Origin: Viola odorata
Lineage: Eukaryota > Streptophyta > Magnoliopsida > Malpighiales > Violaceae
Assembly (NCBI GenBank): GCA_963691705.1
Contig: OY829542.1
Span: forward strand, 53,795,002 to 53,859,001
Length of the DNA stretch: 64,000 nt
Direction: 5' to 3'
The notes under the pieces were generated by a model. The model did not search any database, was not told where the DNA came from, and was given only the letters and a program-made list of their open reading frames with translations. This document shows positions 31,562 to 42,505 of this stretch, piece by piece. Both the position numbers and the translations under genes were made by a program. How positions within the stretch are numbered: position 1 is the first letter of the stretch; each line of letters starts with the position of its first letter.

Positions 31562-33829
31562 TCAGGCGTAGTAGGTCTTGACTGCATCGGCGTTTACCGG
31601 TCTTAGGAGATCGTCTCCATCCATGTTGGTTAGCACTAGAGCACCCCCTAAGAATGCACTTTTGACTAGGTACGGACCCTCGTACCTTGGGGCCCACTTT
31701 CCTTGACTAGCCTCCTGATGAGGGAGAATCTTCATCAGCACTAAATCCCCAGTCTTGAACTGGCGAGGTCGCACTTTCTTGTTATAAGCATTGGTCATTC
31801 TTTGTTGATACAGTTGTGCATGGCAGATAGCGGCCAAGCGCTTTTCGGGAAGGAGGTTCAGCTGCTCGTACCTCACTCTTGCCCAATCTGATTCTTCTAC
31901 TTCAGACTCCGCCAGGATTCTGAGAGAAGGGATTTCTACCTCAAGAGGGATTACGGCTTCCATGCCGTATACTAATGAATAGGGAGTTTCCCCCGTGGAC
32001 GTGCGAGTTGCTATCCGATACGCATGCAGTGCGAAAGGGAGCATTTCGTGCCAGTCTTTGTGACTGACCACCATCTTCTGGATGATCCTCTTCAGGTTTT
32101 TGTTTGCTGCTTCGACTGCGCCATTCATCTTTGGTCGATATGGTGACGAGTTCCGGTGCTTTACCTTCCAACGTTGGCAAAGACTGTCGATCAATTTTCC
32201 ATTGAGGTTAGTGTCATTGTCGGTGATGATGGTTTCTGGGACCCCATGACGGCAAATGATGTTTCTCTCAATGAATCGCATGGTCATTTTCTGGGTGATG
32301 CTGGAGTAAGAGGTGGCCTCTACCCACTTAGTGAAGTAGTCGATCGCTACCAGGATGAAGCGATGGCCATTAGAGGCTGTGGGATGAATTTGGCCGATGA
32401 TGTCGATTCCCCACATCGCAAAAGGCCAAGGCGATGTCATGCTGAAGAGTGGGGCTGGAGGGACATGGAGATGATCCGCGTAGATTTGACACTTGTGGCA
32501 CTTCCGGAAATAGCCGATGCAATCGCGCTCGATGGTGAGCCAAAAGTAGCCTTGCCTCATGATCTGTCTAGCCATCATGTGCCCACTTGCGTGAGTGGAA
32601 CAGACTCCTTCGTGGATTTCTGCTATGATTTTCTTTGCTTCGGTCATGGTGACGCAACGAAGCAAAGCTCCATCCGCTCTCCTCTTATATAGAATCTCAC
32701 CATCGAGGTAGAAGTCTAGTGCCAAGCGCTGAAGGGTCTTCTTGCTAGCCCGGCTTGCCCCCGGTGGGTACTCCCGATTTCTGATGAATCGTACCAAGTC
32801 GTAGAACCATGGCTTCCCATCGAGTTCTTCTTCTAAGATGACACAACAAGCCGGAGTTTCCTTTACATCCACTCTCAATGGCTGAAGCATTATCCCGCAC
32901 TCTAACTTGAACATTGATGCCAATGTGGCCAATGCGTCTGCGAAGCGGTTCTTTTCTTGGTCGACTCGGTCGAACTTGGTTTCTTCGAATTCTCGCGTGA
33001 GCTGAGTGAGCAACTTTTGATAAGGGATGAGCTTAGAATCCCGTGTCTGCCAGAGATCCTGGGCTTGGTAGATGACGAGTGCTGAATCACCGAAGATCTT
33101 GAGCTTCTTCACTTTCAAGTCGATTGCTGTCATTAGACCGCTGATGCATGCCTCGTACTCGGCGATGTTATTAGTGCATGGGAAGTTCAGCTTACATGCT
33201 ATGGGGAATTGACGGCCGTCTGGGGCTATGACCACAGCTCCCACTCCCTTGCCCGAGAGGTTCACCACACCATCGAAGAACATGGTCCACCAATCATCAT
33301 CCCGGAGATCTGCTGCGATCTCATCTTTAATTACTATGATGTCCTCGTCGGGGAAGTCGAAGCTCAATGACTCATACTCGTCCGAGGCATGATCAGCCAA
33401 CTGATCGGCGAGGGCGCTTGCCTTAACTGCTTTTCGGGTTACGTAGATGATCTCGTGCTCGGCCAACAAGACTTGCCATCTACAAATGCGACTCGATAGG
33501 TACGGCTTTTCGAAGATGTACTTCAGTGGGTCCATGCGAGAGATTAGCCATGTCGTGTAATACAACATGTACTGCCGGAGCCTTCGAGCGCACTATGCTA
33601 GGGCGCAACAAGTTCGTTCCAACATGGAGTAGCGCATCTCGCACTCGTTGAATTTTTTGCTGAGGTAGTAGATGGCTTGTTCACGCCTTCCGAACTCGTC
33701 GTGCTGTCCCAAAACGCAACCCATGGCACTAGCCGTGACTGTCATGTACATGAGCAGGGGTCGTCCTGGCGTTGGGGGAACCAGTACTGGTGGGTTTTGC
33801 AGATATGTTTTGATTTTCTCAAAGGCTTG
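31562..33829 (-). pseudogene. Ogre RNase H and integrase
   Basis: The - strand is open from 33568 to 31562 (668 codons). The same frame extends up to 33829 through a TAG near 33597 where Trp is expected (LA-stop-CARRL). It holds the end of the RT-linked RNase H, a second RNase H-like domain (MFFDGVVN near 33280, NNIAEYEA, RFADALA near 32930), and the integrase. The integrase has a zinc region (HEGVCSTHASGH ... CHKCQ near 32560-32500) and a catalytic triad in GIDIIG, ITDNDTN and GAVEAANK (32410-32120). A C-terminal module with RYEGPY precedes the stop. Two RNase H domains in a row are typical for Tat/Ogre. Confidence 0.85.
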
Positions 33830-35077
33830 CTAGCAGTCTTCGTCCCATTCTGCTTCTCCGTGTTTCCTTAGCATTTTGAACATCGGCTCGCAAGTGAGTG
33901 TTAACTGGCTGATAAAGCGAGCGATGTAATTGATACGTCCTAAGAAGCTTCGTACTTCTGTTTCGGTGCTGGGAGCGGGTAGCTCTTGTATTGCTTTTAT
34001 TTTATCAGGATCCACCTCTATGCCCCTGTTGCTGACGATGAATCCTAACAGTTTTCCGGAGGTCACCCCAAAGGTGCACTTAGCTGGGTTTAGCCGTAGC
34101 TGAAACTGCCTTAGCCTTTTGAATACCTTCTTCAAGATGTCCACATGATCTTGCATTCCACGGGACTTGGCTATCACGTCGTCGACATATATCTCCAATT
34201 CCTTATGCATCATGTTGTGGAAAAGGGTGACGGCAGCACGTTGATAAGTGGCTCCTGCGTTCTTTAATCCGAAGGGCATTACTTTGTAGCAGAAGGTTCC
34301 CCAGGGCGTGATGAAGGTTGTCTTCTCACTGTCTTCGGGTGCCATCTTGATTTGATTGTATCCCGAAAATCCGTCCATGAAGGAAAACATGTCATTTCTG
34401 GCGGCACTATCTACCAAGATGTCGATGTGGGGAAGTGGGAAGTCATCTTTGGGGCTGGCTCAGTTTAGATCCCGAAAGTCCACGCACATGCGGACCTTCC
34501 CATCTTTCTTAGGTACCGGCACTATGTTGGCGATCCACTCGGGGTACTCGGCAACTCTCAAGAAACCCGCATCTAGCTGCTTGGTAACTTCTTCTTTGAT
34601 TTTCAAAAGGATGTCCGGATGCATCCTCCGAAGTTTTTGCTTGACAGGTTTGAACTCAGGCTTCAAGGGGATGCGATGCTCGACTATCCCAGGATCGAGA
34701 CCTGGCATATCGGCGTACGACCATGCGAATATGTCTGAGTAGTCTTTGAGGAGAGAAATCAACCTTTCTCTCTGAACTGCGTCCAAGGTAGTTCCGATCT
34801 TGACCAACTTCTGATTCTCTTTGCTTGCCCCCAAGTTTACTTCGTCCAATTCCTCCCGATAAGGGGTTATTTCCTTTTCTGAACTTTCTAGTAAACGGGC
34901 TAGCTCGTTGGGGATTTCGGCTTGGTCTTCGGTTGTAGCGATGATTTCTTTGTCGGTAAAGACATAGGTTTTATCAAGACAATCCGAATTAACACTCATC
35001 CTGAAATTAAAATGCGAAAAGAAGAGATGCGTAAAATGAAAGTTGCATATATATTGATTTTTAACAAAAGGGAACAT
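33827..35077 (-). pseudogene. Ogre reverse transcriptase
   Basis: Two open pieces, 35077-34460 and 34417-33830, are in one frame. RT starts with the DMPGLDPGIVEHRIPLKP linker near 34700. VPKKDGKVRMCVDFRDLN follows near 34500, then FMDGFSGYNQI near 34370, MPFGLKNAGATYQ near 34270 and the active site YVDD near 34180. A TGA at 34457-34459 stands where relatives have Arg or Lys, and a TAG at 33827-33829 where Gln is expected (DEDC-stop-QAF). Both fit C-to-T change. A TTTTAATTTCAG acceptor near 34999 could end the intron reported between protease and RT in Ogre elements; the donor is unclear. Confidence 0.85.
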
Positions 35078-35177
35078 GAGTCCCTACAAAAGGTCTTCGT
35101 AAGAAGACGTGCAAAAATATGTGTATATTTTTCGAAAGGAGTGATTACGGAGAGACATCCGGAAGCATGGCGATGGT

Positions 35178-38100
35178 CTAGTTGCGCACAGACTCCCCTG
35201 ACTTTTTTACAAAAATGACTGAACTGAGCGACGGCTCTTCTTCACCCAGAGTGCAGATACGGAGGTCTGATACCCTGATCGGATTTTCATTGATGGTTTC
35301 GGCTGCGAAGGGGAACGTAGTTCTGATATGGGGAACTTGCATTTTGCTATCTGGCACAGAACGTCCAAATAGCTTAGCTAGTTGCTTTGCTTTCTTTTCT
35401 TGGGCAATCCTGGCGAAATCGGCCTTGTTGGGTTGGTACCCTAACCCGAAGCGATCTCCGAAGCTTTTCGGAGGTGCCCAGCCTCTTGCTCCTTGCAGCT
35501 CGGCCCCTAGCCGCTTTCCCAGTCGGAAACTTCCTTCTAGGGTTGACTTAGTTGTTGCTTCGGCTACCTCAGATTTTGAGGTTTTGCAGATGGGGGATCC
35601 TTCTTTGATCCAATCCGCGTTGACAATTTCGAAGGCTTGGAAAGAACTTTCCAAGGTCTCAGCAGTTTCGATGTAAGGCACGGATGCATGCTTGGCCAAG
35701 ATTAAGGCCTCTTCTGCCTTTATTGTGACAAGGGCGTTATCTTTGACGTATTTGAGGCACTGATGCAGAGAAGATGGGACAGCTCCTGCTGAATGAATCC
35801 ATGGCCGTCCTAGAAGCATGCTGTAGGCGGGTTGGATCTCCATGATCTGGAACGTCAAGGCGAAAGTGTGGGGTCCGATGACCATGTCCAACTCAAAGTT
35901 TCCGAGGATCTCTCGAGTGGTACCATCGAAAGCCCTAGCCATCATTCCGCTAGGCTTCATGTGAGAGAGATCGACTGGTAGTTGTTCGAGGACATGCCTA
36001 GGCATGACATTCAGTGCTGACCCATTGTCGATTAGGGCTTTTGCTATGACATGCCCCTTGCATTCCACCGTGATGTATAGGGCCTTGTTGTGATCTCTTC
36101 CTGCGGGGTCTATCTCTCCCTCAGAGAAGGAAATACTACTTAAGGCTTGAATCCTCCCAACGAGGTTCTCCACCCCTTCCGTGGTGATATCTTTAGTTAC
36201 AAAGGCTTGCTTCAGGACTTTCAAGAGAGCTTGGCGATGAGGCTCTGAGGTGAGGATCAGCTCCATGATGGAGATGCGAGCTGGAGTTTTCTTTAGCTGT
36301 TCGATGATGCTGAACTCGCTCTGTTTCATGATCTTGAGGAACTCGGCTGTCTCGTCCTCAGTTACTGGTTTGCTCAAACCTTGCGTCTCTTCTATCGTCT
36401 CTTCGCGGATTACAGGGTTTTTCCCTTTGGCTTGCCTTTGCTTTTCTACCTCCTCCGATGTGTAGCATCTCCCTGTGCGGGTTATGCCCCCGATATGAGA
36501 GGTTTCACCGATAGTCCACTCTGTTGGTGCAATTGCAGGAGGGGTAGTGACCACCGTGTATCCGTAGTTGAACGGGACTGCGTGCAAGTCTCGACTAGGA
36601 GTATTCACAGCCAATGTGAATACTACCTTGCGAGGGGTTGTAGTTGCATCCCCGGTTTGGGCCATGTATTCGAAGGAATACGGTGCTGGAGGATTATCCT
36701 TGATGGCGTTGATTGTTCCTTGGGTTTTCCCTTCGGTTTGGATGATCCCGAATGTCGTGAGTTGCTTGACTTTCTGCCAAAAAAGTCTGCAGTCCTGGAT
36801 GTCGTGCTTGCTCTCCCCTTGGCAGAATAGGCATTGGGCCTGATCATTTCCTGGGAATGGCAGATAAGCGTTGTTGGCTAACGCGAAGAATAATTCTTCG
36901 TTGGGTGTTTCCTCTATTGAAGGGGGAGGAACATCGATTCCAATGGAAGCAATGCCGCTCATCCCAGGCTTATGGTGTGGTGGAGGGCTGGTTGTTGCAT
37001 CAAGACCCCTCGCTAGACCTCTGGACGAGATTCGCCCTTGTCGGGTCAGGTGCTCGACCTTCTCTCTAAAGGCGTAACAATCCTCCAGGGAGTGCCCTCG
37101 GGTTCCGGCGTGATATTCGCAGCTAACCTTCGGATCATACCAGCTAGGGTAGGGAGTTGATTGAGGCGAGAGTGGGGACGGTGTGATCTGCCCATCTGCC
37201 AAGAGATTTGCGTAGATCTCTTTCAAAGGAAACGGAGGAAGCGACCATGTCGGTGAAGGGTATGACTCGGAGTCTGAGGATTCCCAAGAGGGTAGTAAGG
37301 GCACTGTGCTAGAATAGGAGGGTGGCGCCGAATACTTGACGAGGTAGTCGAACTTCCCGGAAGGTTGGCCCAAGGTGTCAATCTTGCGGTCTCCCTCGTC
37401 GCGACGCCTGGAGAACCGTTTACCCGACGAGGTTGATCCTTTATTTTGGATGTTTTTTAGTGGGGTTCTCTTGGCGTTATGCGGGATAGGAACCCCTTCT
37501 CCGATGGTGTGGATGGATCCTTCCCCGTGTGTTACTTTCTGGGTTTGAATTACTCCGAGGCTCGAGAGTTGTCTCACCTTTTCTGCGAACAAACCGCAGC
37601 TTTGGATCTTGTGACCGTTGCTTCCCTTGCAGTACATGCAATGACCTGGGTTGTTTTCCGCGCATGGCACATATCCTCCTCGAGCTAAGGCCAGGAAAAG
37701 TTGTTCCTGTGGCCAGTCTGATGCTGAAGAAAAGAGGTCGTTGCTCTCTCCTGCTGAGATGGCGTTCACCCCTCCCTTTCCTTGGGAATGATCGGGGAGA
37801 GGGTTGGTGGAGGTGTTGGGTCCTTTTGCTGCCCCTTCGAAAGATACCCATCCACTTTTGATCAAGTGATGGACTTTCGTCTTGAATGCGAAGCAATTTT
37901 CCAGAGTGTGGCATGGGGCTCCGGCGTGATACTCGCATCGTGCGTTAAGATCATACCACTTCGGGTAGGGAGGCAACTGAGGCTGCGCTGGAACTGGTAC
38001 GATCTGTCCGGCTGCTAGGAGATGCTTGTAGATTTCTCCCGCAGGGAGGGGGAGAGGGGGCAAAGGCTCTCGGTTCCACCGATTGTTCGACGTGTTTTGG

Positions 38101-39596
38101 TTATTGGGGTATTTTGGTGGGTTATATGGCTTGGGTTGCATGGGTTGTGATGTTTGTACCGGAGGCGGCGAGAAATGTGTAGGATTTTGAGGCGCGGTAT
38201 TAGCAACAGGCGGTGATGTGAAAGGAAAGTAGGTGGGTTGATATAGCGATGGCAAAGGGTAGGGCGATGACGATAGATAAGGTGGAGGTGATAGAAATGG
38301 CTGCCCACGATTAGCTTGGGGAGCAACAAACCCAACATCTTTCTTTGCGATGGATGCCTTCTTGGGTGTAGACTCTGGTGCCGAAGGTGAGATTCGTCCA
38401 GATTTAATCCCTTGCTCGACTCTTTCGGTGATTAGGACCATGTCGGAGAAGCTATTTGAAGGATTCGAGATCAGGTAGGTGTAGTAGGGAGCCTTGAAGG
38501 TGTGCAGAAAGATCGATAAGAGTTCCTTGTCGCTTAAAGGTGGAGAGATCCTAGAAGCCAGCTCTCTCCATCTCTGAGAGTAAGTCTTAACGGACTCGCC
38601 GACTTTCTTTTCCAAATTTTGTAGGTCTGCCCGGTCGGGAGCTACCTCCATGTTAAACTTATATTGCCGGTAGAAGGCATCAGACAGGTCTCTCCATGTC
38701 CTGATTCTGGCTTTGTCTAGACCCATGTACCAAGTTAGGGCATGCTTGGTCAAGCTTTCCCGGAATAGATGGATCAACAACGGCTCGTTGTGGATCATTT
38801 CTGCCATCTTGTTGCAATATGCTCTGAGGTGGGTCTTTGGGCACTCGACCCCGGTGTATTTTTCGAAGTCAGGGATCTTGTACTTTGGTGGGATGACGAT
38901 CCCGGGGACCATACACATATCTGCAGGGCAGGTAGGGTCAAACGAATCAGCCCCTTCAATCGCTCGGAGTCTCTCCTCGAGCAAATTCAGTCGGTCACTC
39001 TTCGGTTGCTCCGCCCGGATGGGGTTAGAACCGAAGGATAGCGGAGGTTCCGATGAGAACTGAAGTGGTGCTGGGTTGAAAGCGAAAGGCTGAGTTCCCA
39101 CAGGTCCGGGAACGGTGCTTGGAGGAATGGGTGGGAGATACGAGGTCTCTGGATGGGTCGGACCTCGGCCGGAGCCTACAGCAGGGTTGATCGACAGATG
39201 CTGTAGTGGTGCGGTGATTTCTTCACCCGAGCTAATTAGAGGGTTTGCTGCAGTGGGCACAGTGAAGGGACTAATCCATCTCCACTGGCCCTCAGGGCCA
39301 GAAGGTGGCGGAAGTACCGAAGATCCTGCGACGGCAAATGAAGAGGGCGGTCCCACTGTTGGAGGAGGATCGAAACCCGGTGGGAGTTCGGTGGTAGCTT
39401 CATCCCTTTCTTTTTCGGCCCTGGTGGCCCTTTCTGTAGTAATCTTAACTTGCTCCTCTAGCTCTGCGATTCTAGCTGTTAGCACTTCATCGGCTTTAGC
39501 TTGTTCAGTCATTTTTCGTTTTTGAAGTCTAGTTACAGGGAGCCTGTGCGGAGTAGCGTGCTTCCGAGGAGCTATTGTGAACTGCAAAAAAGACAA
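35178..39596 (-). CDS. Ogre gag-protease polyprotein
   Basis: 1472 codons without interruption. Residues ~35-75 are a coiled coil and ~75-230 are Pro-rich. Residues ~270-375 are the retrotransposon gag domain (LTWYMGLDKARIRTW, LEKKVGESVKTY). Two zinc-binding pairs follow: CEYHAGAPCHTLENC near 553 with CMYCKGSNGHKIQSC near 652, and CEYHAGTRGHSLEDC near 828 with CLFCQGESKHDIQDC near 920. Each pair is preceded by a Pro-rich PPLPL...EIY block, so the module is duplicated. The protease has its active-site Asp at 1190 in DNGS instead of DTGS, then GRPWIHSAGAVPSS. The protein would assemble particles and cleave itself. The next ORF holds RT. That this frame is intact while pol is broken is notable. 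Confidence 0.9.
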   Translation of the reverse strand: MSFLQFTIAPRKHATPHRLPVTRLQKRKMTEQAKADEVLTARIAELEEQVKITTERATRAEKERDEATTELPPGFDPPPTVGPPSSFAVAGSSVLPPPSGPEGQWRWISPFTVPTAANPLISSGEEITAPLQHLSINPAVGSGRGPTHPETSYLPPIPPSTVPGPVGTQPFAFNPAPLQFSSEPPLSFGSNPIRAEQPKSDRLNLLEERLRAIEGADSFDPTCPADMCMVPGIVIPPKYKIPDFEKYTGVECPKTHLRAYCNKMAEMIHNEPLLIHLFRESLTKHALTWYMGLDKARIRTWRDLSDAFYRQYKFNMEVAPDRADLQNLEKKVGESVKTYSQRWRELASRISPPLSDKELLSIFLHTFKAPYYTYLISNPSNSFSDMVLITERVEQGIKSGRISPSAPESTPKKASIAKKDVGFVAPQANRGQPFLSPPPYLSSSPYPLPSLYQPTYFPFTSPPVANTAPQNPTHFSPPPVQTSQPMQPKPYNPPKYPNNQNTSNNRWNREPLPPLPLPAGEIYKHLLAAGQIVPVPAQPQLPPYPKWYDLNARCEYHAGAPCHTLENCFAFKTKVHHLIKSGWVSFEGAAKGPNTSTNPLPDHSQGKGGVNAISAGESNDLFSSASDWPQEQLFLALARGGYVPCAENNPGHCMYCKGSNGHKIQSCGLFAEKVRQLSSLGVIQTQKVTHGEGSIHTIGEGVPIPHNAKRTPLKNIQNKGSTSSGKRFSRRRDEGDRKIDTLGQPSGKFDYLVKYSAPPSYSSTVPLLPSWESSDSESYPSPTWSLPPFPLKEIYANLLADGQITPSPLSPQSTPYPSWYDPKVSCEYHAGTRGHSLEDCYAFREKVEHLTRQGRISSRGLARGLDATTSPPPHHKPGMSGIASIGIDVPPPSIEETPNEELFFALANNAYLPFPGNDQAQCLFCQGESKHDIQDCRLFWQKVKQLTTFGIIQTEGKTQGTINAIKDNPPAPYSFEYMAQTGDATTTPRKVVFTLAVNTPSRDLHAVPFNYGYTVVTTPPAIAPTEWTIGETSHIGGITRTGRCYTSEEVEKQRQAKGKNPVIREETIEETQGLSKPVTEDETAEFLKIMKQSEFSIIEQLKKTPARISIMELILTSEPHRQALLKVLKQAFVTKDITTEGVENLVGRIQALSSISFSEGEIDPAGRDHNKALYITVECKGHVIAKALIDNGSALNVMPRHVLEQLPVDLSHMKPSGMMARAFDGTTREILGNFELDMVIGPHTFALTFQIMEIQPAYSMLLGRPWIHSAGAVPSSLHQCLKYVKDNALVTIKAEEALILAKHASVPYIETAETLESSFQAFEIVNADWIKEGSPICKTSKSEVAEATTKSTLEGSFRLGKRLGAELQGARGWAPPKSFGDRFGLGYQPNKADFARIAQEKKAKQLAKLFGRSVPDSKMQVPHIRTTFPFAAETINENPIRVSDLRICTLGEEEPSLSSVIFVKKSGESVRN

Positions 39597-40249
39597 TAAA
39601 AAGAGTAAGTACAGGTGATGATATACAAGTGATGTGCAATCCCGAGGCCTCCACGTTGCTCATTCGCTTTTCTGGCCACACTTTCACTTGATATTTTCAG
39701 GGCGGTCGGAGAGGCGTGATATCCTTGGTTGTTGATGATATACGAAGGAAGCCTCTATTCATTCCAATGACATGAAGCAATCTGAGATGTTTATCTACGA
39801 AACCCAAATCAGCAGAGGCCACCAAAGCCACCATGCTGGGAAGATCTCTCTTATGCTATGCTTTCAACTGACGTAAGGCCTGATGCCTGATGAACCCATC
39901 CAAAGGGAGGGATGATGACTGATACCATGAACTGGGAGTCTCGCGATTGACAAAGAAGAGATGGCTTATGAGTAAGCAATGCTCGAGTATTTCGAATACT
40001 TGGTAGGATTTCGGTGAGACGCTGGTGTTTATCCCGGAGGGATTTTCTCTTTTCGTTTTGATATGGAAAATGGAGGCATTTTAGTAAATATCCGAAAGAG
40101 TACGACTTTATTAAAAGTGTTTACAAAATATGGTAAACTTGCCAACTACCTACATTTCATCAAAAATGGCTAGAATAGATGAAATCAGGGATCCTAGTTA
40201 CATGAGAAAAGGAAAGGTTTGCCGATATTCGAGCCTTCCTATGAAGGTG
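39597..40249. other. Spacer between Ogre ORF1 and gag
   Basis: 650 bp without a convincing ORF. Nothing specific recognised. Confidence 0.5.
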
Positions 40250-41992
40250 TCAATCCTGGGGATCGGAGTTTTCTTGCTCATGCAAGAAGTATTCCATCGA
40301 AGCCATCTCCCCTTTTTGCATTTCTATCTCGGCCTCTAAAGCGGTGATTCGGCTTTGCAGTGCCTGGTTCTTCCTATCTCCCAAGTCTGCGCGAGTAGTC
40401 AAAACCCTTATCGTCGAATCCCTGTCTTCGATTATGGCACTTGACGCTTCTCTCTTGCGGGTTTCGCTGCTCAAGCGTTCCTTAAAGTCCCTGAGGGCCA
40501 CCTTCTGTTTTACTGCTTGTACGCGGACGAAATCCTTGTGATGCCTGTCCAGTTCATTCATCTGGACTTCCAGGCCACATTGACGAGCTTCGGCGATATC
40601 CCTTTCCTCTGTCATCAGATCTCGCTCTTCCTGCGCTGCTCGCATCTGTTCTACCACTTGAGCGTAAGCCATGGCATCCATTCCTCCACTCACTTGAGAT
40701 TCCCCTTCCTCTTCTATCGGTTTCTGATTTTCTGGGCGAGGTAAGACGTTGCCGTTGACTCGCCTCATCCTCCACTGTGGGTATTGGGGTATTGTTGCTG
40801 TAGGGGCAACACGTCCTTTGAGACAAAAAGGGCGGGCCCAGTCTTGGGCGTACAGCTGAATGTTCTGATTTTCTCCAGTGTGGGGTAGATCTGATTTCGT
40901 CATGCCGAATGTTACTGGAATGATCTGTGTGATGCAAAACTGCCTGAGTACGAGGGTAGGGCAATAGTGAACACACCCCCACGCTCCGATCAAAGGAACC
41001 CAAGGTAGGGGTCCACAGCAGACGATGGGATCAGAGGTTCGCAGCCACTCGGCATGCCAACTGAAATCCTCTTTAGAGAGGTTTATGAATCGGTCAGTCC
41101 AGACGTCCTTGTTTTCCATTTCCCATCTATCCGTGGTCATTGCGTTGATAACTCTGAGTAGAGGGCACGGCCTTATGTAGCTTTCGAAGAAAATGGTCTG
41201 ATCAGGAATCTGTTTGAAGTGGCTGACCAACCATACTGTCAGCAACTGGGCGCAGCAGGTAAGTCTCCCTTTTCCCTTTTTTCGACAGGAGTCCAAGGAA
41301 CGAAAGGTCTCAGCCAAGATGGTTGTCGTAGGATTAATGGAATTAACCTCCATCTCGTAAAAGATGTTGGCTGCTGAAAAGTCGATGGCGTTCCTCATCC
41401 TTGGAAAAAGGACGAACCCTACAATGGCGAAGGCCAGAATCCTTAAGCGCTTCACTCCACTGGACAGCTTAAATCGTGCCTCGATATCTGACCAGCAACA
41501 GAAGTAGTCACCCTCTCTGACACGAGTAGTGATTCCTAATAGCTTGTCGAGCCTTATTTTTACACTCGCGGAGTCGAGTCGGACGTTCTGGTATATGGCT
41601 GAAATGGGGGATGTGAAGCACATCACAGCTGAGTACTCCTCTAGCGTGGGAGTCAAATCCACTTCTTTGTCGAAAGAGAAACAACGATAGTAGGGGTCCC
41701 AGAACTTCAGGGCTGCCCGGATGCAACCCCAATCAGTTTTTACGTCCACTAAGGTCAGTAGCTTGCCATAACTACCCTCAAACTGGGTCTCCTCGTCTTC
41801 AGTCAGCTCATTTCGTAACATCCGTATCCTAGTTAAGTCAGAGTCCACGACTTCTACCTTAATCTTAGTGGTGATGTCAGGGGCGAATCCCTGTTCTAAC
41901 AGATCTCCTCGGGCAGCTTGATCATCGAAGCTTCGTCCCCCGAAAATATCAAATGAAAGTAGCGTAGGCGCAGTCATAGCGAATGAGCACAA
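40250..41992 (-). CDS. Ogre ORF1 protein
   Basis: 580 codons, intact, lying between leader and gag as is characteristic of Ogre elements. The N-terminal two thirds (to about residue 400) resemble the plant domain of unknown function found in these ORF1 proteins and in 'plant mobile domain'-like families, with LTPTLEEYSAVM near 105. The C-terminal part from about residue 450 is a long heptad-rich coiled coil (EERDLMTEERDIAEARQ and onward). The function is unknown. The start used is the first Met of the open frame; a second Met five residues on is also possible. Confidence 0.8.
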   Translation of the reverse strand: MCSFAMTAPTLLSFDIFGGRSFDDQAARGDLLEQGFAPDITTKIKVEVVDSDLTRIRMLRNELTEDEETQFEGSYGKLLTLVDVKTDWGCIRAALKFWDPYYRCFSFDKEVDLTPTLEEYSAVMCFTSPISAIYQNVRLDSASVKIRLDKLLGITTRVREGDYFCCWSDIEARFKLSSGVKRLRILAFAIVGFVLFPRMRNAIDFSAANIFYEMEVNSINPTTTILAETFRSLDSCRKKGKGRLTCCAQLLTVWLVSHFKQIPDQTIFFESYIRPCPLLRVINAMTTDRWEMENKDVWTDRFINLSKEDFSWHAEWLRTSDPIVCCGPLPWVPLIGAWGCVHYCPTLVLRQFCITQIIPVTFGMTKSDLPHTGENQNIQLYAQDWARPFCLKGRVAPTATIPQYPQWRMRRVNGNVLPRPENQKPIEEEGESQVSGGMDAMAYAQVVEQMRAAQEERDLMTEERDIAEARQCGLEVQMNELDRHHKDFVRVQAVKQKVALRDFKERLSSETRKREASSAIIEDRDSTIRVLTTRADLGDRKNQALQSRITALEAEIEMQKGEMASMEYFLHEQENSDPQD

Positions 41993-42488
41993 TGGGTCCT
42001 GTTGGGGACGAAAGTAAAATTCAAGTGCTAAGTAAATCGTGTGAGAAACCCGCAGTTTGTATAATAGGAAAAATTAGGTCAAAATGCCTTCAAGACAAAT
42101 AGAGTCACGACAAACAGTTATAATCATGATGCACGTGCTGGGGCTCTGATTCTGACATTTCTAGCTGGCTTGAATGGTTCCCGGATGATACCATGAAAAG
42201 GTCCCTAAAGTGTCGTCCGGTCGCCCGATTCCTTGCGAAATCGTATAACCTTTCGACTGGCTTTAGGGGTTCATCCGAGTTGGGATTGGTGAACACTACC
42301 TAGGACATGTGTCCTAAGGCGTCACTACTACCCTCCTAATTTGGTAATTGTCCCCTGGGTGTAGGGCGCTATGAAATGCATATGACAATTGATAAAGCAA
42401 ATAAGTAAACAGACCAGCAATTGATCAAAGCAAATAAATAAACAAATAAAACACCTCTCTAAAAAATAAAACCGGCTCCGACCCTAGT
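41993..42488 (-). other. Ogre untranslated leader
   Basis: Between primer site and ORF1. A 63-codon ORF (42296-42105) is present, but there is no sign that it is a gene. Confidence 0.6.
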
Positions 42489-42505
42489 CCCCAGTGAAGT
42501 CGCCA
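42489..42505 (-). other. Primer-binding site of the Ogre element
   Basis: On the - strand TGGCGACTTCACTGGGG, three bases from the LTR. Its complement ends CGCCA as a tRNA 3' end must. An Arg-tRNA-type site of this form is what I recall for Ogre elements. Confidence 0.75.

Noticed and set aside
41993..42488. 63-codon ORF in the Ogre leader as an extra gene
   Set aside because: Too short, no motif, and leaders of this kind often contain chance ORFs.
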